Assembly: GCF_963259705.1 (NCBI RefSeq)
Contig: NC_081851.1
Coordinates: forward strand, 16,714,145 to 16,778,144
Length of the DNA: 64,000 nt
Reading direction: 5' to 3'
Source: Myotis daubentonii
Taxonomy: Eukaryota > Chordata > Mammalia > Chiroptera > Vespertilionidae
Shown here piece by piece: positions 22,938-33,783 of this stretch (the stretch's first letter is position 1; the number at the start of each line of letters is the position of its first letter). A model generated the notes under the pieces. That model saw only the letters and a program-made list of their open reading frames with translations, had not been told where the DNA came from and made no database searches. A program made the position numbers and the translations under genes.

Positions 22938-25900
22938 CATGGAGGAAGAAGGGCAAGAAGGGAAATGCCATGCTCCCTCTATGGAGGCTGCCCTCTCCCC
23001 TCCTGGGGGTGGGCAGGAGGAACGGGCAGGAGCTTAAGCACCCCTCATTTCAGGGGGCAGGAAATGGATAACAAGGGATTCTCCATGGATTGAGCATGGT
23101 AGGGACCACAGGGTCCCGCATGGAGGGGAATGGAAAGGGCATAGGGAACCCCCCCTTTGAGAGGCAGGGCATGGGGGGGAGAGCACTCTCCATAAAGTGG
23201 GGACAGGGGACCCTCCATGGAGGGAAAAGACTGGAGAAAGGGGTTCCTCCATGAAAGAGAATGGTCAGGAGGATAGGTACCCCCCTTTTGAGGGGAAAGA
23301 GCAGGCGCAGAGCACCCTCCATAGAGTGGGAACAAGGGACATGCCATGGAGGGGACAAGGAGGGGTATAGGGAACCCTCTATGACTAGTCTCCTGTCCCC
23401 ACTCCATGGAGGGCATCCTCTCCCTCTCCCAGGTTCCTTGTACCCTTGCCCATTCACTACTATGGATGGTCCCGTTTCCCCCTTTTCCTGACCCTCCATG
23501 GAAGGTCCCCTGGGACATGGGCAGGGGATCAAAGAACCTCCCTTTGAGGATACAGGCATGGAGGTGGGGGGGGCAATCCTCATGGAAGGGGGACAGGGGA
23601 CCCTCCATGTAGGGGACAAGGAGGGGGGAAAGAGGACCTTCCCTGGAGGGGAAAGAGCAGGGGGTCAGGGAACCTCACTTTGAGGGGTCACAACAGAGGG
23701 GACAGGGGACCCTCCATGGAGGAAGAAGGGCAAGAAGGGCAATGCCATGCTCCATCCATGGAGGCTGCCCTCTCCTCTCTTCCTGGGGGTGTGGGACAGG
23801 AGCATAGGGCACACCTCATGTCAGGGCCAGGAAAGGGAGAACAAGGGAATCTCCATGGAGTGAGCATGGTAGGGACCACAGGGGCCCTCCGTGGAGGGGA
23901 ATGGGCAGGGAGATAGGAATCCCCCCTTTGAGGGGGTAGAGAAGGAGGGGAAGGGGCACCCTCCATGAAGTGGGGACAGAGGACCCTCCATGGACAGACC
24001 AGGCAGAAGGGAAGGGGACCCTCCATGAAGGAGAATGATCAGGGGGATAGGTACCCCCCCCCTTTGAGGGGAAAGAGCAGGCAGAAAGCACCCTCCATAG
24101 AGTGGGAACAAGGGACATGCCATGGAGGGGACAAGGAGGGGAGATAGGGGACCCTCCACGACTAGTCCCTTGCCCCCACTCCATGGAGGGTATCCCCTCC
24201 CTCTCCCCGGCCCCTCAAAGGGAGGTTCCTTGTACCCTTGCTCATTCACTGCCATGGAGAGTCCCCTTTCCTCCTGTCCTGTACCTCCATGGAGGGTCCC
24301 CGGGACATGGGCAGGTGATCAAAGAACCTCCCTTTGAGGGAACAGGCATGGAGGGGTTATAGGGGACCCTCCATGCATGGGACGGGAGCGGGGGGAAGAG
24401 GACCGTCCCTGGAGGGGAAAGGGCAGGGGGACAAGGAGCCTCGCTTTGAGGGTCAGAGCACGGGGGATAGGGGACCCTCCATGGAGGAAGGAGGGCAATG
24501 CCATGCTCCCCCCATGGAGGCTGCCCTCTCCCCTCTGCCTGGGAGGGTGGGAAAGGGCATAGAGCACCCCTCATTTCAGGAGGCAGGAAAGGTAGAAAAA
24601 GGGAATTTCCATGGTAGGGATCACAGAGACCCTCCATGAAGGGGAATGGGCAGGGGGATAGGGACGCCTCCTTTGAGGGACAGGGCAATGGGGAGAGAGC
24701 ATTCTCCATAAAGTGGGGAAAGGGGACCTTCCATGGAGGGACAAGAAGGGGAGTTAGGGGACCTTCCATAATGGTGAATGGGCAAGGGTACAAGGAACCC
24801 CCCTTTGTGAAGACAGAGCAGGGGGAGGGGGCACCCTCCATGGAGTGGTGACAAAGAAATCTCAATGGAGGGGACAGGGCAGAAGAAAGGCGATTCTCCC
24901 TGGAGAGGAGTGGGCAGAGGGTTAGGTATTCCACCCTTTGAGGGAACAGGGCAGGATGGAGGGGACACCCTCCATATGGAGTGGGACAAGGGATTCTCAA
25001 TGGAGGGGACAGGGCTGGGGAAAGGGGACTCTTCTTAAAGAGGAATGGGCAGGGGGAGAGGGATCCCTCTTTGAGGGGACAGGGCAGGAGGGAGGGGCAC
25101 CCTCCTTGGGGTGGGGACAGGGGAACTATCATGGAGGGTCCCCTATCTCCTCTGTCCCCTCCATGGTGTGATCCCTGACCCCACTCTATGGAGGATGCTC
25201 TCCCCCATTCCCTGCCCCTCAAAGGGGGATCTCTATCCCCTGACCATTCCCCTCCATGGAGAGGACCCTTTGCCCCCTGCCCTGTACCTCCACTAAGGGT
25301 CCCCTGTCCCCAGTCCATGAAGGGTGCCCCTTCTCTACTGCCCTGTCTCCTCAAAGGGGGGGATCCCTACTCCCCTGCCCATTCTCCTTCATGGAGGATC
25401 ATCTTCCCCTCCTCCAGTCCTCTCCATTGCGGGTGTCTGTCTCCACTCCATGGAGGGCTTCCCCTCCCCCTCCCCTGGCTCCTCAAAGAGGGGTTCTTTG
25501 TATCCCTGCCCACTCACTGCCATGGAGGGTCCCCTTTCCCTCTAGCCCTGTCCTTCCAAGGTGGGTCCTCCTGTCCTCATTTCATGTAGGGTGCCCCCTT
25601 CATCCCTGTCCTGCCCATCAAAGGGGAGGTTCCTGGTACCACTACCTATTCATCTCAATGGAGAGGAAAGGGAAGGGTTGAGAGAACACCCTCCATGGAG
25701 GAAAATGGGCAGAGGAGGGACCCCACACTGAGGGCAGGGCAGAGGAGGAAGGCACCCTCCATGGAGAGTTAGGGCAAGGGAGAAAGGGGAGTCTTCATGG
25801 AGGGGAATGAGCAGGGGTATAGGGATCCCTCTTGGAAGGGACAGAGCAGAGGAAGAAAGCACCTTCCACGGATTAGTTACAAGGAACTCTCCATGGAGGG

Positions 25901-26220
25901 GCCAGTACAGGGGGAACAGGGCATTCTACATGGAGGGGAATTGGCAGGGGTACAAAGAAACCCCCTACTAGGGGACAGGACAGGGAAAGAGGCACCCTCC
26001 ATGGAGTGGGGACAGGGCAGAGAGGGGAGGTCACCCTCCTTGGAGGAAGATGGACAAGAAAAACAATGTCCTGCTCCCTTCATGGAGGGTGCCCCTCCCC
26101 TCTGTCTGTGGAGGAAAATGAGCAGAGGGGTAGGGCACCCCACCTTTTGAGGGGTCAGGAAAGAGTAAACAAGGGATTCTCCAGGGATGGAGCAGTGCAG
26201 GGAGCACAGGGATCCTCCAT
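22938..26220 (+). repeat. ~760-bp higher-order repeat within the island
   Basis: A distinctive string (accctccatggaggaagaag, then a CATGCTCC motif, gaggctgccctctcc and a region around cacccctcatttcagg) recurs at about 22938, 23709 and 24470, a steady spacing of ~760-770 bp. A more diverged copy at about 26029 is two periods further on. The 25.2-kb position expected for the missing copy is occupied by C-rich, opposite-strand sequence. Confidence 0.75.
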
Positions 26221-26784
26221 GCAGGGAACAGAGTAGAGGAAACAGGGGACCATCCATGGAGAACGGGCAGGGGACAAAGAACCCCCATTTGAAGGGGCAG
26301 AGAAGGGGTGCCAGGGGGACCATGACAGGGGTGTCCTGTCCCCCTGCACTTTCCCCTCCATGGATGGTTCCCTGTCCTCCATGTCTTGCTCCTGCCATGG
26401 ACAGCCCATTTCACCCTTTCCTTGCCCCCTCAAAGGGGGGACCCATATCCCTCTGCCATGTCCCTCCACAGAAGGTCTGCTCTCCCCACTCCATGGAGGG
26501 GTCCCTCTCTCCCGGCTCTGTCCCCACAGGGCAGTGTGGATAAGGGACTCTCCACTGAAGCAACAGGGCAGGGAAAAGAAGACCCTTCATGGCTCTGTCT
26601 GGGCAGGGAGGACAGTGGACCCTGCTTGGTAAGGACAGGGCGCCATCCATGGATGGGATAGGGCAGGAGGGCCAGGGCAAAAGGGACAGGAGGTGAGGAC
26701 ACTGACCCCTCCATGGATGATCCCCTGTCCTTACCAAGAAGGGTCTACTGTCCCCCATGCCCTGTCACAGCCACGAAAGGTCTT

Positions 26785-26791
<7 letters not shown>

Positions 26792-26818
<27 letters not shown>

Positions 26819-27053
26819 GGGAGAATGATGATTTTTTGGGGAATATATTTTATTGATTTTTTACAGAGAGGAAGGGAGAGGGATAGAGAGTTAGAAACAT
26901 CGATGAGAGAGAAACATTGATCAGCTGCCTCCTGCACACTCCCTACTGGGGATGTGGCCTCAACAAAGGTACATGCCCTTGACTGGAATCTGACCTGGGA
27001 ACTGTGAGTCCACAGGCTGACGCTCAATCCACTGAGCCAAACCGGTTAGGGCG
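26792..27053 (-). mobile_element. Ves-type SINE inside the island
   Basis: Minus-strand SINE with an A tail (a long T-run on plus, about 26788-26815) and head ccctaaccggtttggctcag ending near 27053. Flanking duplication aggtcttcctttt is visible at about 26778 and 27055, confirming retroposition into the island after it formed. Confidence 0.9.
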
Positions 27054-27259
27054 GAGGTCTTCCTTTTCCCTGTACTGTTGCTTCAGTGGAAAGTCCCCTA
27101 TCCACTCTTCTGCATCCCTGCCCCTTCCCAAGGTCTCCTGTCCCCACTGCCCACCCCCTCTCATGGTGCCCTGTCCCCCTGCCCTGCCTTCCCATGGACG
27201 GGCCCCTGTCTCCCCTGCTCTGACCACTCTGTGGTTGGTCCCCTTTCCCCTCTGCCTTT

Positions 27260-27472
27260 TCCCTCCATGCATGGTCTTCTGTTTCCCTGTCCTGACCCCT
27301 CACTCACAGGCATCTGAGGGGCATATGCTCTGGTCTGTCCAGTGTTCATCTCTCCTGCCTCCAGGCTGTGGCTACTGTCTGTACCTGAAGCACATTCTCA
27401 CCCTCTTCATCTGTCTAAATCCTACCTGAGCCCTCAGGACACATCTCAAATATCATTTCAAATGTCAAATCA
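27260..27472 (-). repeat. right inverted arm of the satellite island (inner part)
   Basis: Reverse complement of the left arm. It runs from catgcatggtcttctgtttc to atttcaaatgtcaaatca. Homology stops at caaatca, where a retroposon-like insertion begins, and resumes at 28186. Confidence 0.85.
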
Positions 27473-28182
27473 CAAGCAGGGGAAGGGGGGTGGGGGGTGG
27501 GGGGAAGGGGGGTAAAGGGTGGGTGGTAGGGGGTGGGGGTTGGGGGCTGGTGGGTGGTGGGTGGGGGCTGTGTGATATGGGGTGTGGGATGTGGGGTGGC
27601 AGGTGGGAGTAGGGGGTAAGAGGGTATGGGGGGTGAGGGGTAGTATTGGGGTGTAGGGGCAGGCTGGTGGGAGGTTGCAGGTGAGGACTGGGGGTGTGGC
27701 GTGTGGGTAGCAGGAGGTGCTGGTGGGTGTGGGATGGCAACTGGGGGTGGCGTGTTTGGAGTGGTGATAGGGTTGGCGGGTGAAGGGTGGGGGGAGGAAG
27801 AAGAGGGCATAGGGGCGATTAATGATGATGGAAGGAGACTTGACTTGAAGGCAGTGAGCACACAATGCGATATACAAATGCTGCATTATAGAATGGCACA
27901 GCTGACCTATGCAATTTTATTAATTAATGCCACCCAAATAAGTTTGATTAAAATAAATAAAAAGTGGGTCTATTGAGGGTGATTAGGTTATGAGAGTGGA
28001 GCCCTCATGAATTTCATTATTACCCTTTTAAAAGATCCCCCATGCTATACTTATCAGGGGATCACTCTATATGTTATATTAATGTCAAACCACTATTATA
28101 TACACTTGAAACTAATATTGAATGTCACCTCTAATTGAAAAAAAATTAAATTAGTAAAATAATTTTTAATAAAAATAAAAAT
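27473..28182 (+). mobile_element. 5'-truncated L1 3' end with expanded G-rich tract
   Basis: Interrupts the right inverted arm. A caaatca duplication flanks it (27466-27472 and 28183-28189). It begins with a G/T-rich low-complexity tract (27478-27800), then gatgatggaaggagac and an L1 3' end (tattatagaatggcacagc, caattttattaa), and finishes A-rich. The second half matches the L1 end at 36410-36575. Further old 3'-end sequence follows from 27970. Confidence 0.7.
27478..27800 (+). repeat. G-rich low-complexity tract (G-quadruplex-prone)
   Basis: Runs of three to six G separated by one to three bases over about 320 bp (ggggtggggggtgggggg style). It sits where L1 3' UTRs carry a shorter G-rich polypurine tract, so it is probably an expanded version of that. 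The minus strand gives a Pro/Thr-rich open frame that is only the reverse of the tract. Confidence 0.8.
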
Positions 28183-28240
28183 GCAAATCAGAGTGATCTT
28201 TAAAAAATATAAATCAAATCAGTACAGTCGGTGCCTAAAA
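28183..28240 (-). repeat. right inverted arm, outer part
   Basis: The sequence aatcagagtgatctttaaa through ggtgcctaaaagcctt is the reverse complement of 20985-21045 at the left arm, showing that the arm was once continuous before the L1 insertion. Confidence 0.75.
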
Positions 28241-28890
28241 GCCTTAAGCGCTCCAGCAGGGGTCAGCTCTCCAGACAGCATCATGCCTGTGAGGGAATTA
28301 CACTGCTGGGAGAGGAATGCCCTGTCTTCTTCCTCCAGTTGCCCCCTTCACTGTTCTGGTGACATGTGGCACTGGTACAGGGCAGAACTGTGCTTCCATG
28401 AGAGTGAGCTAAGCATCACTTTGGTTGCTTTGTTCTAGTGAAGGTGCAGACACAGAAAAAACATTTTAAAAAATCTTAATGGTTCTAATAGCATTTCAAC
28501 CCACCCAAGTTATCTGCCCTTTCCTGCACCCAGCCAACCTGGCTCATCCAGCTTGAGGAAAGAAGGCAGGAATGGTGCTGCCCATGCAGCCAGTGAACAT
28601 GCATCTGGCCAGACATCTGAAGAGAACTGCAGTTACTTTAGGATGGAAATGGAGGGACGCATCTGTGAGGATCAGGTACACACCAGAGGACTACACTTTT
28701 TGTGACACAGTGATGGGATCAGAGCTGCAGGACATCACCACCATCTCACTCTCCCACTGCATCCCAGGGGACCATGAACCACCCACAGCAAGAAGCAGCT
28801 CCATGGCCTCGGACCACCCACTGACCCTCTGCAAAGCACTTGAGCTCACATGGCTGATCTCAGAAATCTTATGAATCCCAGAAATCTTAA
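28241..28890. other. unassigned DNA
   Basis: No gene recognised. A 100-codon open frame at 28572-28874 has no visible domain and adjoins L1-like DNA, so it is not called. Confidence 0.45.
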
Positions 28891-30099
28891 ACCCTACGAA
28901 GTAGCCTGTTTTGACATTTTAGTTCTACTCCTACAAAGAAAGCCACGCCTGGGTCTTTTGTAGCCTTCTCAGAGGTGTGTGAGACCCAGTAGGTGGAAGC
29001 TAGACCTGGTATACCTTGGAACATTTGCTAAGTGCCCTCAAACCCAGCACAGACAACAAGTTTGAACCTGCATCAATCTGGTGAACACCGCTCACTCTAC
29101 CTGAGAACTCACTGAGAAGTTACCTCATGCTACTTGAATACCTCCAGAGATTCTTTCAGTGACTGAGCTTAACAGGCACATGGCAGATGCAGGCAGGCAG
29201 AGGCAGATATCAGGGGTGTTTTGGGACTTTTGATGAACTTCCCCCAGTCCCACTGCAGGTAAAAGTCAGCCTTGGTGCACTGCTTGGACTTCCTGAACTC
29301 ACTCTGACCCAGCAGAGGCAGCCACAAACTGCGAATTGCTTTGCAGCTCCAAATAGAATGCCCAGGGCCAGTCACAGAAAGCATCTGAAATTGGCCGGCA
29401 CCAGAATCCCTCCCAGGACAAACACACAGTGGCCAACTTTAGATGACATCAGAGCATGATCCAATTAGCTTAATATGCAGCATGTGCAAAGAGAGAGCTT
29501 GGCAGGCACCAGAACAGGATGAGAACACTTCAGCTCCATGTGGTCAGCACCTGAACAGCAGCTCATACAATGTGAGGTCAGGGTTGATCCTCACAGTCAG
29601 TCAGCCTGAAGGTCAACCATGAATAGGCCAATAGCATTGTGGACTCAACGACAACAGGAGGACCCACATAACACACACAAGGGAGATTCCGATAACACTC
29701 AGCTCTGGAAAAAAGAAGACAGTGCCACTAGGTCTCACAGGACACCTACTACATAAGCCCACACTGCCAAGATTGGGCATCTAATAGTGCAATACATAGA
29801 AACAAACACACAGAGACAGCCAAAATGGGTAGACAAAGAAACATGCCCCAAATTAAAGCACAGAAGACACCTTAAAAAAATAAAAAGCTAAATGAAGTAG
29901 AGGCAAGCAACAACAGACACAGCATTAAAGAAGAAAATGGTTATAAGGGTTCTAAAAGAACTTAAGAATGGATGAAATCAGTGTGAACTTCAATAAAGAG
30001 ATGGTAAGCATGAAAATGAACATATAAGCCATAAAAAAAACAAGTTAGAAGTAAAGGATACAATGTCTGAAATGAAGAATACACTAAAAGAAATAGGCA

Positions 30100-30690
30100 A
30101 TTGGATGAAGCAGAAGATCAGATCAGTGATTTTGCAGACAGGGGAGCAGAAGACAATGAGAGCAGCAAAAAGAAAAAAAAATAAATGAGGACTGTTTAAG
30201 GGATCTTTGGGACAACATGAATCCTAAGAACATGAATTGCATCAAAGAAGTACAAGAAAGAGAAAATAAAGAGCAACAGATGGAGACCCTATGGAAATAA
30301 ATAATGACAGAAACTTCCCTAACCTGGTGAAGGAAAAAGACAAGTCCAAGAAACAGGGAGAGTCCCAAACAAGATGAACTCAAAAAGGCTCACACCAAAA
30401 CACACCATAATTAAAATGGCAAAGATTAAAAACAAAGAGAAAATCTTAAAAGCAGAAAGAGAAAGGTACTTAGTTACGTACAAGGGAGCTCCCATAAGAG
30501 TGTCAACTAATTTCTCAACAGAAATATTGCAGGCCAGAGGGGACTGGCACGAAATATTCAAAGTGATGGAAAGCAAGGAACTGCAATTAAAACTACTCTG
30601 CCTAGCAAGGCTATCATTGAAAACTGACAGAGAAATAAAGAGCTTCCCAGACAACCAATAGATAACAAAGCTCATTATCACCAAACCAGC
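30100..30690 (+). pseudogene. L1 ORF1 remnant
   Basis: The segment 30374-30661 is open for 95 codons and resembles the C-terminal RNA-binding domain of L1 ORF1p (KEKILKAERERYLVTYKGAP, then a STEILQARGDWHEIFKVM segment and a FPDNQ end). Upstream the frame is lost. This protein coats L1 RNA in functional elements; here it is a fragment without a usable start. Confidence 0.75.
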
Positions 30691-31462
30691 ATTTCAAGAA
30701 TTGTTAAAGCATCAAGAAGAAGGGAAAAAAAATAGGAACAGAGTTAAAAGAATAGAATGGCAAAATATACTTACCTATCAATAATCACTTTAAATGTAAA
30801 CGGCTCCCATGTTCCAATTAAAAAACATGGTAACGGAATGGGTAAGAAAACAAGACCTACCTCAGAATGGAATACACAAACTAAAAGTAAAGGGGAGGAA
30901 AAATATATTTCATGCAAATGAGAATGAAAAAAAAATACTGGGTAGCAATACCTATATGTGACAAAACAGACTTAAAACAAAAGACTGTCTTAAGAGACAA
31001 AGAAGGACCCTACATAATGATAAAGGGAGCAATCCAAGAAGAGGATATACCCCTTTAAACATTTATGTCCCCGACATAGGAGCACCTAAATATATAAAGA
31101 AAATCTTGATGGATGTAAAGGGAGAGATTGACAGCAATACGGGCATAGTAGGGGATCAAAATACCCCACTGACATCAATGGATATGTACATGCCAGACAG
31201 AAAATCTAAAAGGAAATAGCGACCTGAAATGACATACTAGATCAGGTAGATTTAATTGGTATCTGCAGAGCATTTCACTGCAAAGCAGCAGAATATACAT
31301 TCTTTTCAAATGCACATGGAATATTTTCTAGGATAGACCACATGTTAGAACACAAAACATGTCTCAATAAATTTAAGAAGATTGAAATTATATCATAAAT
31401 GTTCTCTAACCATAATGACATAAAACTAGAAATCAATCAGAAGAAAAAAAACTTGTATACAA

Positions 31463-31705
31463 GTGATATATTATAGAATTGTACACACCTAAAACTTGTC
31501 ATCCCAATAAATTCAACAAAGAAGAAAAAAACAATGAGAAGCAAAACAAACAAACAAACAATTCCGGAGATGGATAGTGGTGATCGTTCCACAACATCAA
31601 TGTATTTAATACAGCTGAATTGTATATTTAAATGTGGTTAAAATTGTATATCTTACATTCTATGCATTTTGCCATAATAAAAGTTATTATTTATAAGATA
31701 AAAAA
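31463..31705 (+). mobile_element. inserted L1 3'-tail fragment within old L1 ORF2
   Basis: Breaks the ORF2 homology between aaatcaatcagaagaaaaaa and agaagaaaatgtaaagcaca. The insert resembles L1 3' ends (tatagaattgtacacacct, cccaataaattcaac) followed by another tail-like sequence (gaattgtatatttaaatgtgg). A similar pair of tails is seen at 36540-36930. Confidence 0.55.
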
Positions 31706-32054
31706 AGAAGAAAATGTAAAGCACACAAAGACATAAAGACTAAATAACATGTAACTGATGAGTGGATTAAAAATTAGATCAAAAAAGAAATCAAAAGATA
31801 ACTTGAAACAAATGAAAATGGGAACCAAACGATCCAAAATCTATTGGACACAGCAAAAGTAGTTCTAAGAAGGAAATTTCAAAACATTACAGGCCTACCT
31901 CAAAAACAAGAAAAATCTCAGATAAATAATCTCACTTTACACTTAGAGGAACTAGAAAAGAGAAAAACAAACAGCTCAAAATGAGAACAAAGGAAATAAT
32001 TAAGAGGAGAGCAAAAATAAAAAAGAGTCTAAAAAAATACAAAAGATCAATGAA

Positions 32055-32362
32055 GCTAGAGTTGTTCACAGTGGTTAGTGCATCCACACACCAAATGGTT
32101 ATGGGTTCAATTCCTGGCCAAGGGCACGTACCTGGCTTGCAGGTTCAATCCCTGACCCTAGTTGGGCATGTGCAAGCAGGAACCAAATGAAGAGTCTCTC
32201 TCACAGGAGGGAGGAAACCAATTAATATCTCTCTCTCTCTCTGTTCATCTCTTCTCCACTTCCTCCTCCTTTCTCTCCTCCCTTCCATTCACTCTAAAAA
32301 ATTCAAATGGAAAACGATATCCTCTGGTGATGATTAACAGCAATGAAAAAAAAATCAAAAAT
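32055..32362 (+). mobile_element. Ves-type SINE
   Basis: Diverged head (ttgttcacagtggttagtgc), B-box-like gggttcaattcc, CT-rich tail and A-rich end (aaaaaaaaatcaaaaatac). Inserted into the old L1. Confidence 0.75.
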
Positions 32363-33540
32363 ACATGATTGACAAACCTTTATCCAGACTCATAAAAAAA
32401 AAGTGAGTAACCCTGTTAATAAAATCAGAAATCAAAGAGGAAAAATAACAACTGACTTGACAGAAATACAATGATTGTAAGACAACATTACAAACAACTC
32501 TATGCCAACACATTGGACAATCTGAACAAAATGGATGAATTCCTAGAAATATACAATCTTTCAAAACTCAATCAGGAAGAAGAAGATCTGAGTAGACCTA
32601 TTACAACTCATGAAACCGAAGCAGTAATACAAAAACTCCTAACAAACAAAAGTGCTGGACCAGAAGGAATTACAGGTGAATTTTATCAAAATTTTTCAAA
32701 TTATTCCAAAAAATTCATTACTAGAGAAGACTCTCAAACTCATGTATAAGGTCCGCATTATTGTCATTCCAAAACAGAATAAAGACATTAAAAACAAAGT
32801 TCAAAAAAACAAAAGTTCATGCAAATATCTTGATGAACATAGATGCTAAAATCATCAAAAATATTAGCAAACTGAATCCAGCAGTACGTTAAAAAACCCA
32901 TACACTATGATCAAGTGGGCTTTATTCCAGAGATGCAAGATTGGTACAATATCCGCAGATCAATAAACATGACGCACCATGTACACAAAATGAAGGATAA
33001 AAACCATCTGAACCTATCAACAGGTGCAGAAAAAGCATTTGATAAAATCCAGCACCCGTTTATGATAAAAGTTCTCAGCAGAGTAGGAATAGAGCGAACA
33101 TACCTCAACATAACAAAAGCCAAATATAACAAACCCACAGCCAGCATCATTCTCAACCAGAAAAAATAAATGCATTTCTCTTCTGATCAGAAACAATACA
33201 GGGATGTCTGTTTTCACCACTCTTATTCAACATAGTACTGGAAGTCCTAGCCACAGCAATCAGACAAGAAGAAGAAATAAAAAACAACCCAAACAGAAAG
33301 GAGGAAGAAAAACTCATTATTTGTGGATGACATTTTACTGTATATAAAGAACCCTAAAGATTCCACCAAAAAACTACTAGAATTGATCAATGAATTCAGT
33401 AAAGTAGGAGGATGCAAGGTAAATATTGAGAAAGCAGTTGCAGTTCTATACACCAATAATAAACGATTTGTTTCAAGGGAAACTCAGAGGGCAATCCCAG
33501 TTAAAATTGCCTCAAAAACAAAACAAAACAAACACCTAAG

Positions 33541-33677
33541 GCCCTGATTGTGTGGCTCAATTGATTGGAGCATCATCCTGTATGCCTAATGGTCACAGGA
33601 TCAGTTCCTGGTCAGGGTGCATACCTAGGTTGTGGGTTCCATCCCTTGTCAGGGTGTTTGGAAGGCAACCGATTGAC

Positions 33678-33732
<55 letters not shown>

Positions 33733-33783
33733 CTCTCGAATACATAAAAGGATATTCTCAAGTGAGGATTTAAAAAAAGAAGA
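33541..33783 (+). mobile_element. Ves-type SINE with expanded CT tail
   Basis: Head ccctgattgtgtggctcaat, B-box-like ggatcagttcctgg, then a (CT)n run of about 58 bp at 33680-33738 before the A-rich end. Inserted into the old L1 just after the FVDD region. Confidence 0.85.

Larger units (their letters stand above)
21240..27260. repeat. palindromic, strand-switching satellite island
   Basis: About 6 kb of degenerate repeats centred on the self-complementary core CCCTCCATGGAGGG, often followed by a second near-palindrome, CCCCTTTGAGGGG. The spacer is G-rich (ggggacaggg) on one strand, and that strand alternates: G-rich on plus at 21240-21470, 21700-21930, 22780-23390, 23520-24160, 24305-25135 and 25660-26320; C-rich in between. 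The repeated CCATGG supplies ATGs in a good context, which creates many spurious open frames on both strands. A Ves SINE is inserted at 26792-27053. No coding function is supported. Confidence 0.9.

Noticed and set aside
20826..25354. Many plus- and minus-strand frames of 80-370 codons in the satellite island
   Set aside because: Each CCATGG core supplies an ATG on both strands and the units rarely contain stops. Frames follow repeat boundaries and encode low-complexity Pro/Gly/Ser strings.
21240..27260. CRISPR-like regularly spaced palindromic repeats
   Set aside because: Eukaryotic context, units and spacers are both repetitive and degenerate, spacing is irregular, and there are no cas genes.
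27415..27886. Pro/Thr/His-rich minus-strand frames
   Set aside because: Reverse of the G-rich tract of an L1 3' end; no start context or domain.
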